A stretch of DNA of 64,000 bases from Verrucomicrobiota bacterium (GTDB lineage: Bacteria; Verrucomicrobiota; Verrucomicrobiia; Opitutales; Opitutaceae), in NCBI GenBank assembly GCA_016871755.1, contig VHCJ01000004.1:1-64000 (forward strand), given 5' to 3'. This document shows positions 28,470 through 37,451 of this stretch, in pieces. Position 1 is the first letter of the stretch; every line of letters begins with the position of its first letter. The position numbers and the translations under genes are program-made. The notes below the pieces were generated by a model. It was not told the origin of the DNA. It saw only the letters and a program-made list of their open reading frames with translations, and ran no database searches.

Positions 28470-28955
28470 TTAGTCGATCCGCGATACACGCAATCGGTTG
28501 GCGGATTTGGCGCCAGGGAGTTGAATTTCGTCGCCGAGGTGCCGGCCGAGCAGTTGCCGACCGAGAGGTGAAGCGGGGGTGATCAGTAGGATCGATCCAT
28601 CTGGATCAGGGATTTCGAGGCCGCCGGCGCGGGGGCCGAGAAAGGTGCGGAGGCTGGGACCGGAGCGGGGGGAGAGGGTGACGAGGGCACCGACGGCGAT
28701 GGGTTCGCGAGTCCGGAGCGAGGCGGGATCGAGGGTGCGGTAGTGGTCGAGGTGTTCGCGGATTTCGGTGGCGATCCGGGCCTGCCCCTCGGCGAGGTAG
28801 GCCGCCTCTTGGGAGTGCATGTCGTAGGGGTTCTCCGGACGGCTTTCCTCATCGATGGCCTCGTCGCGGGCGGAAAGGGCGGCCCGGGTGATCAGGGCGA
28901 GTTCCGCTTCGAGAGCGGCGATGATGGCTTGCACCAGACGAGCCTTGTCCGACAT
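28470..28955 (-). CDS. GreA/GreB-type transcription elongation factor
   Basis: 161 residues. An N-terminal helical hairpin carries an acidic tip (ARDEAIDEESRPEN, about 29-42) followed by PYDMHSQEAAYLAEGQARI. A C-terminal FKBP-like domain ends in a segment reading ITPASPLGRQLLGRHLGDEI. This matches the 'GreAB' subgroup, close to but distinct from canonical GreA. Gre factors insert the coiled-coil tip into the RNA polymerase channel to rescue backtracked complexes. Whether the tip is active here is uncertain. Confidence 0.75.
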   Translation of the reverse strand: MSDKARLVQAIIAALEAELALITRAALSARDEAIDEESRPENPYDMHSQEAAYLAEGQARIATEIREHLDHYRTLDPASLRTREPIAVGALVTLSPRSGPSLRTFLGPRAGGLEIPDPDGSILLITPASPLGRQLLGRHLGDEIQLPGAKSANRLRVSRID

Positions 28956-29073
28956 ACCTTGAGGCTTTGCCGAGCTTCCCTGAGTCGCCAGCGAATACCA
29001 CCCGGTCCCGCTGGGAAGGATTTTCCCCGCCGGATCAGTTGTCGCTAAGGCGAAACCCCTGATGGCCGATAAG

Positions 29074-29080
29074 GAGGTCG
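29074..29080 (+). promoter_or_regulatory. Strong Shine-Dalgarno upstream of the ParA-like gene
   Basis: GGAGGTC at 29074-29080, within AAGGAGGT, is near-perfect for 16S pairing. It lies about 12-15 bases before ATG 29093, slightly farther than usual. It supports that start. Confidence 0.55.
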
Positions 29081-29092
29081 GTTTTCCCTTCG

Positions 29093-29982
29093 ATGGCCCG
29101 AAAGATTGCGTTCATCAACTATAAGGGCGGCGTGGGCAAGACGTCGCTCATCGTCAACACCGCGGCAGCGCTGGTGAAGGCGGGCAAGCGCGTGCTCGTT
29201 TGCGACTTCGACACCCAGTCGAACGCGAGCATCTGGCTGCTGAAGCTTGATCGCTGGAACAAGATCAACGCCTCGGGAGAGGGTGAGGTGTACTCGATCT
29301 TCGAACCGGGCAAGGCTCAGGTGAAAGATCTGATCATCCGCGACGCCATCGAAGGCAAGAGTGGCGAGTGCCCGATGCCGGGATTGGATCTCCTGCCGAC
29401 GGCCTTCAATCTGGTGGATCTGGAGAATGAATACAACGGGGACCCCAAGCGTTCGCCGTTCCTCGTGTTCAGGAACAGTTGGCGGTGGTGGAGCCGAACT
29501 ACGATTTCATCCTGTTTGATTGCCCGCCGAACATTCTCCGGGCTTCCCAGTGCGGCATCTTTGCCGCGAACGAAATTTGCGTGCCGGCCAACCCGGACGC
29601 CCTCAGCCTGATCGGGTTCACCCTGCTCGTGGAGAAGCTGCATCGCTTCCACACCCTGTCAGCAAGCTTCCGCCGTTCCTCGATGGGTCCGCCGGCGCAG
29701 GTGCAGAGCGTGGTGTTCAACGCGATCAAGACGGGCGTCGACATCGAGGTTCCGAAGATGCGCATGCAGCTTCGCCTGAATCAGTTCCGGGCCGTAAAGC
29801 GGGTGGCGCAAACCGCCAAGATCTTCCAGACGCAGATTCGCGACGCGATGGTCGTGCGCCGCGCGGTGACGCTGGGCCTACCGGTCGTGCTCATCAGTCA
29901 GGACGCGGCCGATCCTTCCCAGGATAACGTCGTCAATGACTATCGGCGCATGACTCAGGAGCTGCTTCAGCAGGTCACCTGA
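29093..29982 (+). pseudogene. ParA/MinD-like P-loop ATPase interrupted by a one-base frameshift
   Basis: The first frame (to about 29470) has the deviant Walker A KGGVGKTS at residues 11-18, the Walker A' VLVCDFDTQSN and a long variable insertion. The second frame (from about 29470) has Walker B YDFILFDCPPN and the PANPDALSLIGFTLL segment of ParA ATPases. The switch lies at GTGTTCAGGAA near 29465-29475; adding one C restores a 296-residue ATPase of normal size. It is recognisably ParA-like but not the usual chromosomal Soj type (DFDTQSN rather than DLDPQ(G/A)N). The gene may be truly broken, or the deletion may be a sequence error. No slippery signal was seen. Confidence 0.75.
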
Positions 29983-30038
29983 TGTACCGATGAGCGGGAG
30001 GTTCGTCCTTCGCCACCCCGCTGAAGGTAACACCTGCC

Positions 30039-30956
30039 ATGCGATACTCTGCCAAGGAATGGGATGAGGTCCGCTCTGCGTTCGCGATGTCCATCATGGT
30101 GGACACGCCTCTGCACAGCCTCGCGCAGAACCTTGAAGGCCCGGAGTGGCCGGATGCGGACCGCAAGGAGACCCCGGGTCTTTTCATCGACCTGACCTTC
30201 GCCGAGGTGCACGAGGTGCTGGCGTCGCGGGGGCACCCGTTGGAGCGTTTCGATCAACTGGTTGACATCCTCAAACAGACGCTGGCGTTCGACAATCCGT
30301 TTGGGGACATGGTTGAGCAGGCGGCGACGTCCGCCGAGCGCGACAATCCGGTGCTCAAGATCATGGAGCGGCTCCAGATCCCGGAGGAGTTCCCGATCGA
30401 GTTCACCTTCCGGCAGGCCGACACGTTGGAGTTCTGTCGCTTGGAAAAACTCGGCACGCTCCGCGAGTTCGCGGTGTTCGCGCAAGGACTGTTGCGCACG
30501 GTGATCGTGGGCGGCGATTTCCGTGGCTTGCTGAACGCCCTTTCCCACGTGGACGAGGCGGGTCTGGCCAAGTACCTGCCTTTCCGCCCGGGCGCGAAGG
30601 GGCTGCACCTGATCGAATCGATCGCGCAGATTGTCCGGGAAATGCCGGCCGACCAGCGGGCGGTGGCGATCGCGCGACTGGCGGAGCTTTCCCCGGGCAC
30701 GCGGGACCGCGTGGCGCGCTTGGTGGCCTACTTCTCCACGCAGAAGTCCGACTTGATTCGGCAGATGTCGGCGGGCACTTCACTCACCCGCCTGCTCATG
30801 ACGATCGGCGATCCGTCGGTCGAGGCGGTCGTCGCTGCGCTGCTGACCCCGCACCTGAAGAGCGTCCCGACTCCCGCCGCGCCCAACGCGACGCGGGTGG
30901 CAGCGGTCAAGCCGCGCAAGGTCAGTCTCTGGCGCCGGCTCTTCTCCCGCGGCTAA
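30039..30956 (+). CDS. Unrecognised helical protein paired with the ParA-like ATPase
   Basis: 305 residues, family not recognised. The start ATG 30039 has GAAGG upstream. The sequence is almost all alpha-helical. Residues about 130-165 contain a conserved-looking block (LEFCRLEKLGTLREFAVFAQ, then a VGGDFRGLLNAL helix). The C terminus ends in a short basic amphipathic stretch (KVSLWRRLFSRG) that could bind membrane or nucleic acid. It lies 56 bases after the ParA-like gene on the same strand, so a shared transcript is likely. By analogy with other orphan ParA ATPases that position cargo, it may be the cargo adapter, but this is speculation. Confidence 0.7.
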   Translation: MRYSAKEWDEVRSAFAMSIMVDTPLHSLAQNLEGPEWPDADRKETPGLFIDLTFAEVHEVLASRGHPLERFDQLVDILKQTLAFDNPFGDMVEQAATSAERDNPVLKIMERLQIPEEFPIEFTFRQADTLEFCRLEKLGTLREFAVFAQGLLRTVIVGGDFRGLLNALSHVDEAGLAKYLPFRPGAKGLHLIESIAQIVREMPADQRAVAIARLAELSPGTRDRVARLVAYFSTQKSDLIRQMSAGTSLTRLLMTIGDPSVEAVVAALLTPHLKSVPTPAAPNATRVAAVKPRKVSLWRRLFSRG

Positions 30957-31327
30957 GCGGACTGCGCAGCACCGCGGAGCAGCCGGCGAAACTCCGGTCG
31001 CGTCCGCAGGCTGGCAAGGTCGGGATCCTCCGCCATGAATTCGAGGTCGCGGTAGCCCAACGCCACCGCCTCCCGCAGCGCGCGCAGGGCCTCGGCCGGG
31101 CGCTTCAGGAGTGCGAGGCTGCAGGCGAGGTTGTAGCGCGCCGTCGGATTGCGCGGCTGCAGGCGGACGATCCGTCGATCCACACGGAGGCCGTCCGTGA
31201 TCCTGCCCTGGCGCGTGTAGAGGCCTCCGAGCAACTCGAGCACCCAGGCGTCCGAGGGATTGTGGCGCAGGATCGATTCGTAGAAGGCGGTCTCGAATCT
31301 CGCATCCGCCTCGCTGGTCTTGGCCAT
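30953..31327 (-). CDS. Small TPR-repeat protein
   Basis: 124 residues with about three tetratricopeptide-like helix pairs (for example DAWVLELLGGLYTRQGRI and PTARYNLACSLALLKRPAEAL). A C-terminal segment with EFMAEDPDLASLRTRPEFRRLL is common at the ends of TPR proteins. TPRs mediate protein-protein contacts. Nothing indicates the partner. Its stop overlaps the end of the convergent ParA-partner gene, and it starts eight bases downstream of the Fur-type gene, suggesting one leftward fur-TPR transcript. Confidence 0.7.
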   Translation of the reverse strand: MAKTSEADARFETAFYESILRHNPSDAWVLELLGGLYTRQGRITDGLRVDRRIVRLQPRNPTARYNLACSLALLKRPAEALRALREAVALGYRDLEFMAEDPDLASLRTRPEFRRLLRGAAQSA

Positions 31328-31335
31328 GGTGCAGG

Positions 31336-31830
31336 TTAGCGGGCGCGGTGCCGGCAGGCTCCCGTGTCGCGGAAGGCGTTGCAGTGCGCGCTCACCTGCA
31401 GTCGCTGGCTCACGGGCGTGAGTCCGAGCTTGGCGGAGACGGTGCTCCCGTACCAGTCCATGAAGGGCGCGCTGATCTCGAAGATGCGGTCGCAGTCGAG
31501 ACAGACCACCTGCGCCATCTGACTCTGGTTGTTGGCGGCACGCCGGTAGAATTTCTCGCCCGTGCCGATGTCGACCTCCCGCAGGATGCCGCTCTCGGTC
31601 ATGATCGGCAGGGTCCGGTACACCGTGGCCCGCGAGACCGAGTCATCAATCCGTCGCGCCTGCGCCAGCAACTGTTCCGCCGTGAAATGCTCGTGCTGGC
31701 CGAAGGAGGCATCGAGGATCGCCAGGCGCTGGCTCGTGACGCGCAGCCCCTTCCTCTCCAGGAAGGATTTAAACTGCTGACGCGGCGCCTCGTTGCTCAC
31801 AGCGGCGATGTTTTGGCGGGCGCCGGGCAT
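31336..31830 (-). CDS. Fur-family metal-responsive repressor
   Basis: 164 residues. A winged helix ([14 protein letters not shown], then [18 protein letters not shown]) is followed by the dimer domain. The first zinc pair is CLDC (near residue 109). The second pair is unusual: homologues have CxxC, here the cysteines in [11 protein letters not shown] are eight residues apart. A phylum-specific variant or altered metal site is possible. Fur, Zur or PerR identity is not readable. The divergent priA gene starts 77 bases away, so that intergenic region may hold its operator. Confidence 0.85.
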   Translation of the reverse strand: MPGARQNIAAVSNEAPRQQFKSFLERKGLRVTSQRLAILDASFGQHEHFTAEQLLAQARRIDDSVSRATVYRTLPIMTESGILREVDIGTGEKFYRRAANNQSQMAQVVCLDCDRIFEISAPFMDWYGSTVSAKLGLTPVSQRLQVSAHCNAFRDTGACRHRAR

Positions 31831-31907
31831 GTCAATGCCGGGCCGAGCCCCCTTGTGGGTACGATGGAGGATTGCGGCCCGCCGATCGACCGCTCATTGA
31901 GCCAGTC

Positions 31908-34145
31908 ATGTTGGTCGGCGTCCATCCCTTGGCAGGTTTTGACAAGCTGCTGCATTACCGTGTGCCGACGGCGTTGGAGGGGGTGGTGGCGGTCGGGAGT
32001 CTGGTGCGGATTCCGGTGGGGCGCCGCATCACGGTCGGAATCGTGGCGGAAGTGGGGCCGCCGAGCGACTATCCGGTCGAGAAGCTCAAGGCGTTGGTTG
32101 AGGCGGTGTTCCCGTTTCCCGCCCTGACGCCGGATCTCCTTGGGCTGGCGCGCTGGATGGGCGCGTACTACGCAGCGCCGCTGGACTCGGTCATGGAAGG
32201 TTTTCTACCCGCGGCGGTGCGGGCGGGCGCGGCGATCAAGCAGGAGCGCCTGCTGGTCGTGGGGCAACGCTTGGAGGATGGGGAGGTGGAGACCCTCGCG
32301 CGGCGCGCGCCGCAGCAGGCGAAGCTGTACCGCTTCCTCGCGACGCAGCCGCAACCGCTGCGGAAGTCGGTCGTCTTGCGGCGTCTTGCCGTCACGCCGG
32401 CGGTGTGCGCCGCGCTGGTGCGTCGGGGGGCGATCCGCGAGGAGGCGCGCCGGGTTGAGCGGGTGGCGTATGCGGATGGGTTCGCCGAGGCCGACCATGT
32501 CGCGACGGCGCCCCCGGATCTCAATCCGCAGCAGCGTGAGGCGGTCGGGGCCTTGGAACGTTCGCTGGCCGCGGGGACCTTCGGGGTGACGCTCCTGCAT
32601 GGCGTCACGGGTTCGGGCAAGACGGAGGTGTATCTGCGGGCAATCGAGGCGACCCTGCGGGCGGGGGGTGGAGTGATCTTTCTCGTGCCGGAAGTGGCGC
32701 TCACGCCGCAGACGGTGGCGCGGCTGCGGTCGCGGCTGGAGTCGATTGCGCCCGAGCACCGGTGCGTGGTGTGGCACAGTCACCTCAGCGAGGGAGAGCG
32801 CCTGGATGGATGGATGGCCTTGGCGACGGGCGAGGCCCGGGTCGTGGTCGGCGCGCGTTCGGCGGTCTTCGCCCCGGTGCGCGGCCTGCGCCTCATCGTG
32901 GTCGATGAGGAACACGAGCCGGCCTACAAGCAGGACGAGTCGCCGCGGTATCACGGGCGCGACGTCGCCGTGATGCGGGCCAAGCTGTGCGGAGCGCACT
33001 GCGTGCTCGGCTCGGCGACGCCCTCGCTGGAGACCTGGGCGAACGCCCGGGCCGGCCGCTACGGGCTGCTGCGGCTGGCGGAGCGCGTCGATGGCCGCGG
33101 ACTGCCCCACATCCGGGTGGTGGACATGAAGATCGAGGTGATGCGGCAGCGGGGCACGGCCACGCTCTCCCGGCCGCTGGTCGACGCGATGCAGGGGCGG
33201 TTTGAGCGCCGGGAGCAGACCATTCTCTTCATCAACCGCCGCGGCTACTCGTCGTCGCTGCAGTGCACGAAGTGCGGCCACACCGAGGAGTGCCGGCACT
33301 GCAGCATCAGCATGACGTATCATCGGACGGATGAGACGCTGCGCTGCCACCTGTGCGGCGACGCGCGCCCCGCGCCGGTGCGCTGCCCGAGTTGCGCGGC
33401 GCCGGACATCCGGTGGCGGGGACTTGGCACCCAGCGCGTCGAGGAGGCCGTCCGGCGGATCCTGCCGCGGGCTCGGATCGAACGGATCGACGCCGACACC
33501 ATGGCGCGGAAGAACCGCTTCCGCGAACTTCTCGGTGAGTTCCGCACCGGCCGGATCGATGTCCTCGTCGGCACCCAGATGATCGGCAAGGGACTTGATT
33601 TCCCGAACGTGACGCTCGTCGGGCTCATCGATGCCGACCTCTCCATGCACGTGCCGGACTTCCGGGCGAACGAGCGCACGTTCCAGTTGCTCGTGCAGGT
33701 CGCGGGGCGGGCGGGCCGCGGCGACCGCGCCGGGGAGGTGGTCGTGCAGACGTTCACGCCACAGTCGGAGACGATCCAGTTTTCGCGTCACGCCGACTTT
33801 GAAGGCTTTGCGGAGACCGAACTGCACGTGCGCGAGCGTTTTGGCTATCCTCCGTACCGGCATCTCATTCACCACCTGTTCCGCGGTCCCAATGAGGAGA
33901 AGCTCGCGTTCTATGCGCAGCAGTGGGCGCGTACCGTGGAGCAGGCGTTCGGGACGCGGCTTGAGATCAAGGGGCCGTCGCCGTCACCGATCGAGAAGAT
34001 CAAGGATCACTACCGGTGGCAGCTCTGGTATTTTGTGCCCAGCGTGACGCGCGTGATCGCGGAGCTGAACGCGCTGCGCGACCGCTTTGCGTGGCCGGAC
34101 GATGTCGTGCAGGTGCTGGACGTCGATCCGGCGAGCCTCGTCTGA
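31908..34145 (+). CDS. priA: Primosomal replication-restart helicase PriA
   Basis: 745 residues from ATG 31908. After the N-terminal 3'-DNA-binding domain (AGFDKLLHYRVP) comes a superfamily 2 helicase core: GVTGSGKTEVY (Walker A), VVDEEHEPAYKQ (DEEH box), GSATPSLET, and a zinc-binding insertion rich in CxxC pairs (CTKCGHTEECRHC ... CHLCG ... CPSC). TQMIGKGLDFPNVTLVG and the C-terminal QVAGRAGRG motif follow. PriA reloads DnaB at stalled forks. It is divergent from the Fur-type gene. Confidence 0.96.
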   Translation: MLVGVHPLAGFDKLLHYRVPTALEGVVAVGSLVRIPVGRRITVGIVAEVGPPSDYPVEKLKALVEAVFPFPALTPDLLGLARWMGAYYAAPLDSVMEGFLPAAVRAGAAIKQERLLVVGQRLEDGEVETLARRAPQQAKLYRFLATQPQPLRKSVVLRRLAVTPAVCAALVRRGAIREEARRVERVAYADGFAEADHVATAPPDLNPQQREAVGALERSLAAGTFGVTLLHGVTGSGKTEVYLRAIEATLRAGGGVIFLVPEVALTPQTVARLRSRLESIAPEHRCVVWHSHLSEGERLDGWMALATGEARVVVGARSAVFAPVRGLRLIVVDEEHEPAYKQDESPRYHGRDVAVMRAKLCGAHCVLGSATPSLETWANARAGRYGLLRLAERVDGRGLPHIRVVDMKIEVMRQRGTATLSRPLVDAMQGRFERREQTILFINRRGYSSSLQCTKCGHTEECRHCSISMTYHRTDETLRCHLCGDARPAPVRCPSCAAPDIRWRGLGTQRVEEAVRRILPRARIERIDADTMARKNRFRELLGEFRTGRIDVLVGTQMIGKGLDFPNVTLVGLIDADLSMHVPDFRANERTFQLLVQVAGRAGRGDRAGEVVVQTFTPQSETIQFSRHADFEGFAETELHVRERFGYPPYRHLIHHLFRGPNEEKLAFYAQQWARTVEQAFGTRLEIKGPSPSPIEKIKDHYRWQLWYFVPSVTRVIAELNALRDRFAWPDDVVQVLDVDPASLV

Positions 34146-34180
34146 GCGGGATCGTCCCGGAGGACGTAAAGCGAGGCGCC

Positions 34181-34200
34181 GCGCGGCGCGGCGCGGCGCG
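34181..34200. repeat. GCGCG x4 microsatellite between priA and xylB
   Basis: Four exact tandem copies of GCGCG occur in the ~85-base gap between priA and the convergent xylB. It is a simple GC repeat with no obvious function. Confidence 0.8.
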
Positions 34201-34230
34201 CCCGCGCGGTCGGAGGGCGCCGGGAAATCG

Positions 34231-35754
34231 CTAGCCACCGACCAGTGCCCGGTGCTCGCGGAACACCTCGCGCAGCGTGCCGCTGAGGCGGTCCTGCAAG
34301 GCCTGCAGCTTGAGATAGTGACGGGCTCGGTCGCGGTCGGGGACGCAGCGGCTGGACTCGTTGACCGACACGACCTCGCGGGTCAGGTCGGCGAGCTTGG
34401 TGCGACGGCCCGCGGTGCGACCGACGGTCCAGGCGGCCTGGAGCGCGGCGCCCAGGGCGGCGCTTTCGTCCTCGACCATGGCGACGACCGGGACCCCGAA
34501 GATGTCGGCCATGAGCTGGCGCCAGACGGCGGACTTGGCGCCGCCGCCGGTGACGCGGATCTCGCGGGGCCGGACGCCGAGTTGCGCGAGGCGGCGGAGG
34601 CCGTAGTTCATGCCGAGCGTCACGCCCTCGAGGGACGCGCGGGCGACGTGCGCGGCGGCGAACGTGCGGGCGGTGAGGCCGAGGAGCACCCCGGAGCCGG
34701 CCGGTACGTTGGGCGTGCGCTCGCCGGCGAGGTAGGGGAGGAGGAGCAGTCCCTCGGATCCGGCGGGGACCGAGGCCGCGGCGCGCGCCATTCCGTCGTG
34801 ATCAAACCCGAAGAGCGTCCGGGCCTGTTCGGTGACGGCGGTGACGTTCATCGTGCACAGCAGCGGCAGCCAGCCGCCGTCGGACGAGCAGAAGGCCGCG
34901 ATCTCGCCCTGCGGATCGATAATGGGTTTTCCGGCGCGGGCGTAGATGGTGCCGCTGGTGCCGAAGCTGGCGGTGACGACGCCGGGGGTGACATTTCCGG
35001 TGCCGATGGCGCCCATCATGTTGTCGCCGCCGCCGGCGGACACGGTGACACCGGCGGGCAGTCCGTAGCGGGCGGCGAGATCGGCGCGCAGCACCCCGCA
35101 GGCTTGGTCGGAGGGGGACAGCGCGGGCAGCCAGTCCCCGAGTTTACGATCGATGGAGTGGAGGGCCTCGCCGCACCAGGTCCGGCGCCGGACGTCGAGC
35201 AGCGCGGTGCCCGAGGCATCGCCGTACTCCATGTGGTAGCGGCCCGTGAGGTGGAAGTTCAGGTAGTCGTGCGGCAGCAGGACGTGGCGCAGGCGGCGAA
35301 AGTTCGCCGGTTCGTGCCGCTTCATCCACAGGATCTTCGGAGCGGTGAAGCCCGGCAGGATGAGGTTGCCGGTGCGCCGCAGGGCGGCCTTCGGCCCACC
35401 GAGGCGACGGGTGATGAGGCCGCATTCCTCGACCGTGCTCGTATCGCACCACAACTTGGCGGGGCGGATCACCTGCCCGCCGGCGTCGAGGGGCACGAAG
35501 CCGTGCTGCTGGCCGGAAATGCCGATGCCGACGACGTCGCCGGCGGCGGGACCGAGTCGGGCGACGACGTCGGTGATCACCTGATCGAGCGCCGCGGTCC
35601 AATCGGAGGGGTGCTGCTCCATGTGGCCGACGGGCAGCCCCTCGATGAGCGCATGGGGCGCGCGGGCGTCGGCGATGACGCGGCGGGCCTCGAGGTCGAG
35701 GACGACGGCCTTGGTGCTTTGGGTGCCCGAATCGATGCCGATGAAGAGAGCCAT
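34231..35754 (-). CDS. xylB: Xylulokinase (FGGY carbohydrate kinase)
   Basis: 507 residues. The FGGY fold starts with GIDSGTQSTK (phosphate loop, residues 6-15), includes HMEQHP and GISGQQHG near residue 80, and has a second ATP-site loop SFGTSGT and a GGGAKSAVWRQLMAD segment. The MEQ(H/D)P plus GQQHG combination is typical of xylulokinases. It phosphorylates D-xylulose to xylulose-5-phosphate for the pentose phosphate pathway. No xylA gene is adjacent. It is the downstream member of a leftward group led by the DegT aminotransferase and cimA. Confidence 0.9.
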   Translation of the reverse strand: MALFIGIDSGTQSTKAVVLDLEARRVIADARAPHALIEGLPVGHMEQHPSDWTAALDQVITDVVARLGPAAGDVVGIGISGQQHGFVPLDAGGQVIRPAKLWCDTSTVEECGLITRRLGGPKAALRRTGNLILPGFTAPKILWMKRHEPANFRRLRHVLLPHDYLNFHLTGRYHMEYGDASGTALLDVRRRTWCGEALHSIDRKLGDWLPALSPSDQACGVLRADLAARYGLPAGVTVSAGGGDNMMGAIGTGNVTPGVVTASFGTSGTIYARAGKPIIDPQGEIAAFCSSDGGWLPLLCTMNVTAVTEQARTLFGFDHDGMARAAASVPAGSEGLLLLPYLAGERTPNVPAGSGVLLGLTARTFAAAHVARASLEGVTLGMNYGLRRLAQLGVRPREIRVTGGGAKSAVWRQLMADIFGVPVVAMVEDESAALGAALQAAWTVGRTAGRRTKLADLTREVVSVNESSRCVPDRDRARHYLKLQALQDRLSGTLREVFREHRALVGG

Positions 35755-35807
35755 GGCGGGAAATGCGCGAAGAGGGAGGGCGCCGGGTGCGGCGCGGGCC
35801 GCACGCG

Positions 35808-37385
35808 TTAGGAACTGCGGGCGGCGGACGAGAACAGCTTGTACACGACAGCCTCGCGCAGCGCCTCCCAGCTGGCGTCGACGATGTTGTCGCTCACGCC
35901 CACGGTGCCCCAGACCGAGTGTCCCTCGCCGCTTTCAACCAGCACGCGGGTGCGGCTGCCGGCTCCCTGGTTGCTTTCGAGGATGCGGACCTTGTAGTCG
36001 CGCAGCTGCATCTCGGCGAGCTGCGGGAACTCCTTCTCGAGCGCGAGGCGGAGGGCTCGGTCGAGGGCGCTGATCGGACCGGCAGCCTCGGAGACGGTGT
36101 GGTAGCTGCGATCGCCGACGCGGATTTTCACGGTGGCTTCGGCCCAGAGTTCGCCCTTGTGGCGCTCGATGATCACGCGGTAGCCCTCGACGCTGAAGAA
36201 GTCGGTGCGTCGTCCAAGGTGGCGGGCGATGAGCAACTGCAGCGAGGCGTCGGCGGCCTCGAATTCGTAGCCCCGGAATTCGAGTTCCTTCAGTTCCTCG
36301 ATCAGCGGCTTGATCGCTTCAGATTTCTCGTCGAGTTCGAAGCCGAGTTCGCGGGCCTTGAGCACAACGCTGGACCGGCCGGCCATGTCGGAGACGAGGA
36401 CGCGGGTGCGGTTGCCGACGAGCGCCGGGTCGATGTGCTCGTAGCTGCTCTTCACCTTCTGGGCGGCGTTGGCGTGGAGCCCGCCCTTGTGGGCGAAGGC
36501 CGAGGCTCCGACGTAGGGGGCCTTCGTGTCCGGGCGCAGATTGGCGAGCTCGTCGAAGAACAGCGAAAGCTCCCGGAGCTGGCCGAGGTGGCCCGCGCAG
36601 GCGGCGGTCGTGTCCAGCTTGAGGAAGAGGCTGGGCAGGATCGTGACCAGATTGGCGTTGCCGGTGCGCTCGCCGTAGCCGTTGACCGTGCCTTGGACGA
36701 GGCCGGCGCCGCTCTGGATGCCGGCGAGGCTGAGGGCGACGCCCAAGCCCGAGTCATTGTGACAGTGGACCCCGACGCGATCGCCGCCGAACTCGCGCAC
36801 GGCCCGGCCCACGATCGCCTCGAAGTCGTGCACCATGGTGCCGCCGTTGGTGTCGCAAAGCGTCAGGTTCGACGCCCCACCACGCAGTGCGGCGGCAAGG
36901 GTTTGGAGGGCGTAGTCGGCGTTGGCCCGGTAGCCATCGAAGAAGTGCTCGGCGTCGTAGATGACCTCGCGGCCCTGCGCCACGAGGTAGCGGATCGAGT
37001 CCTCGATCATCGCGAGGTTCTCTTCCGGAGTGGTGCGCAGGATCTCGGTGACGTGCAGCAGCCAGGTCTTCCCCACAAGAGTGAGCACGGGCATCTGGCT
37101 GTCGAGCAGCGTGCGCAGCTGCGGATCTTCCGGTGCCTTGGCGCCGGCGCGGCGGGTTGAACCGAAGGCGGCGAGACGGGCGTGTTTCAGCCGGAGCTGT
37201 CGGGCCTCGTTGAAGAAGGTGATATCGCGGGGATTGGAACCGGGGAATCCGCCCTCAATGTAATCGACCCCGAACTGGTCCAGGCGCTCCGCGATCCGCA
37301 GCTTGTCGGTCACGGAGAAGCTGATCCCCTCACCCTGCGTACCATCGCGCAAGGTGGTGTCGTAGATCTTGATGGCCCTCTTCAT
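35808..37385 (-). CDS. cimA: (R)-citramalate synthase
   Basis: 525 residues. The DRE-TIM barrel shows YDTTLRDGTQGEG (residues 8-20), the metal-binding HCHNDSG near 208, and GYGERTGNANL. The C-terminal LeuA-dimer/regulatory domain (from about 400, including NIVDASWEALREAVVYKL) is present. Length and the LRDGTQGEGISFS start match citramalate synthase rather than LeuA. It condenses acetyl-CoA and pyruvate, giving a threonine-independent route to isoleucine, consistent with ilvD nearby at 43-45 kb. A GGGGCA/TGCCCC hairpin lies just upstream. Confidence 0.92.
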   Translation of the reverse strand: MKRAIKIYDTTLRDGTQGEGISFSVTDKLRIAERLDQFGVDYIEGGFPGSNPRDITFFNEARQLRLKHARLAAFGSTRRAGAKAPEDPQLRTLLDSQMPVLTLVGKTWLLHVTEILRTTPEENLAMIEDSIRYLVAQGREVIYDAEHFFDGYRANADYALQTLAAALRGGASNLTLCDTNGGTMVHDFEAIVGRAVREFGGDRVGVHCHNDSGLGVALSLAGIQSGAGLVQGTVNGYGERTGNANLVTILPSLFLKLDTTAACAGHLGQLRELSLFFDELANLRPDTKAPYVGASAFAHKGGLHANAAQKVKSSYEHIDPALVGNRTRVLVSDMAGRSSVVLKARELGFELDEKSEAIKPLIEELKELEFRGYEFEAADASLQLLIARHLGRRTDFFSVEGYRVIIERHKGELWAEATVKIRVGDRSYHTVSEAAGPISALDRALRLALEKEFPQLAEMQLRDYKVRILESNQGAGSRTRVLVESGEGHSVWGTVGVSDNIVDASWEALREAVVYKLFSSAARSS

Positions 37386-37424
37386 GAGAGGGTGATCGTT
37401 GTGGCTGCCCCGGGGCGTGGCAAG

Positions 37425-37439
37425 GGGGCATTTTGCCCC
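37425..37439. promoter_or_regulatory. Small inverted repeat just upstream of cimA
   Basis: Arms GGGGCA (37425-37430) and TGCCCC (37434-37439) flank a TTT spacer in the 66-base gap between the DegT aminotransferase stop and the cimA start. No T tract follows on the minus strand, so it is not a clear terminator. It could be an operator or a leader hairpin. Confidence 0.35.
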
Positions 37440-37451
37440 GGCGCCGCCCCG

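Noticed and set aside
29465-29475. Programmed frameshift in the ParA-like gene
   Set aside because: No slippery heptamer, upstream Shine-Dalgarno-like stimulator or downstream stem is visible; a simple deletion is the simpler reading.
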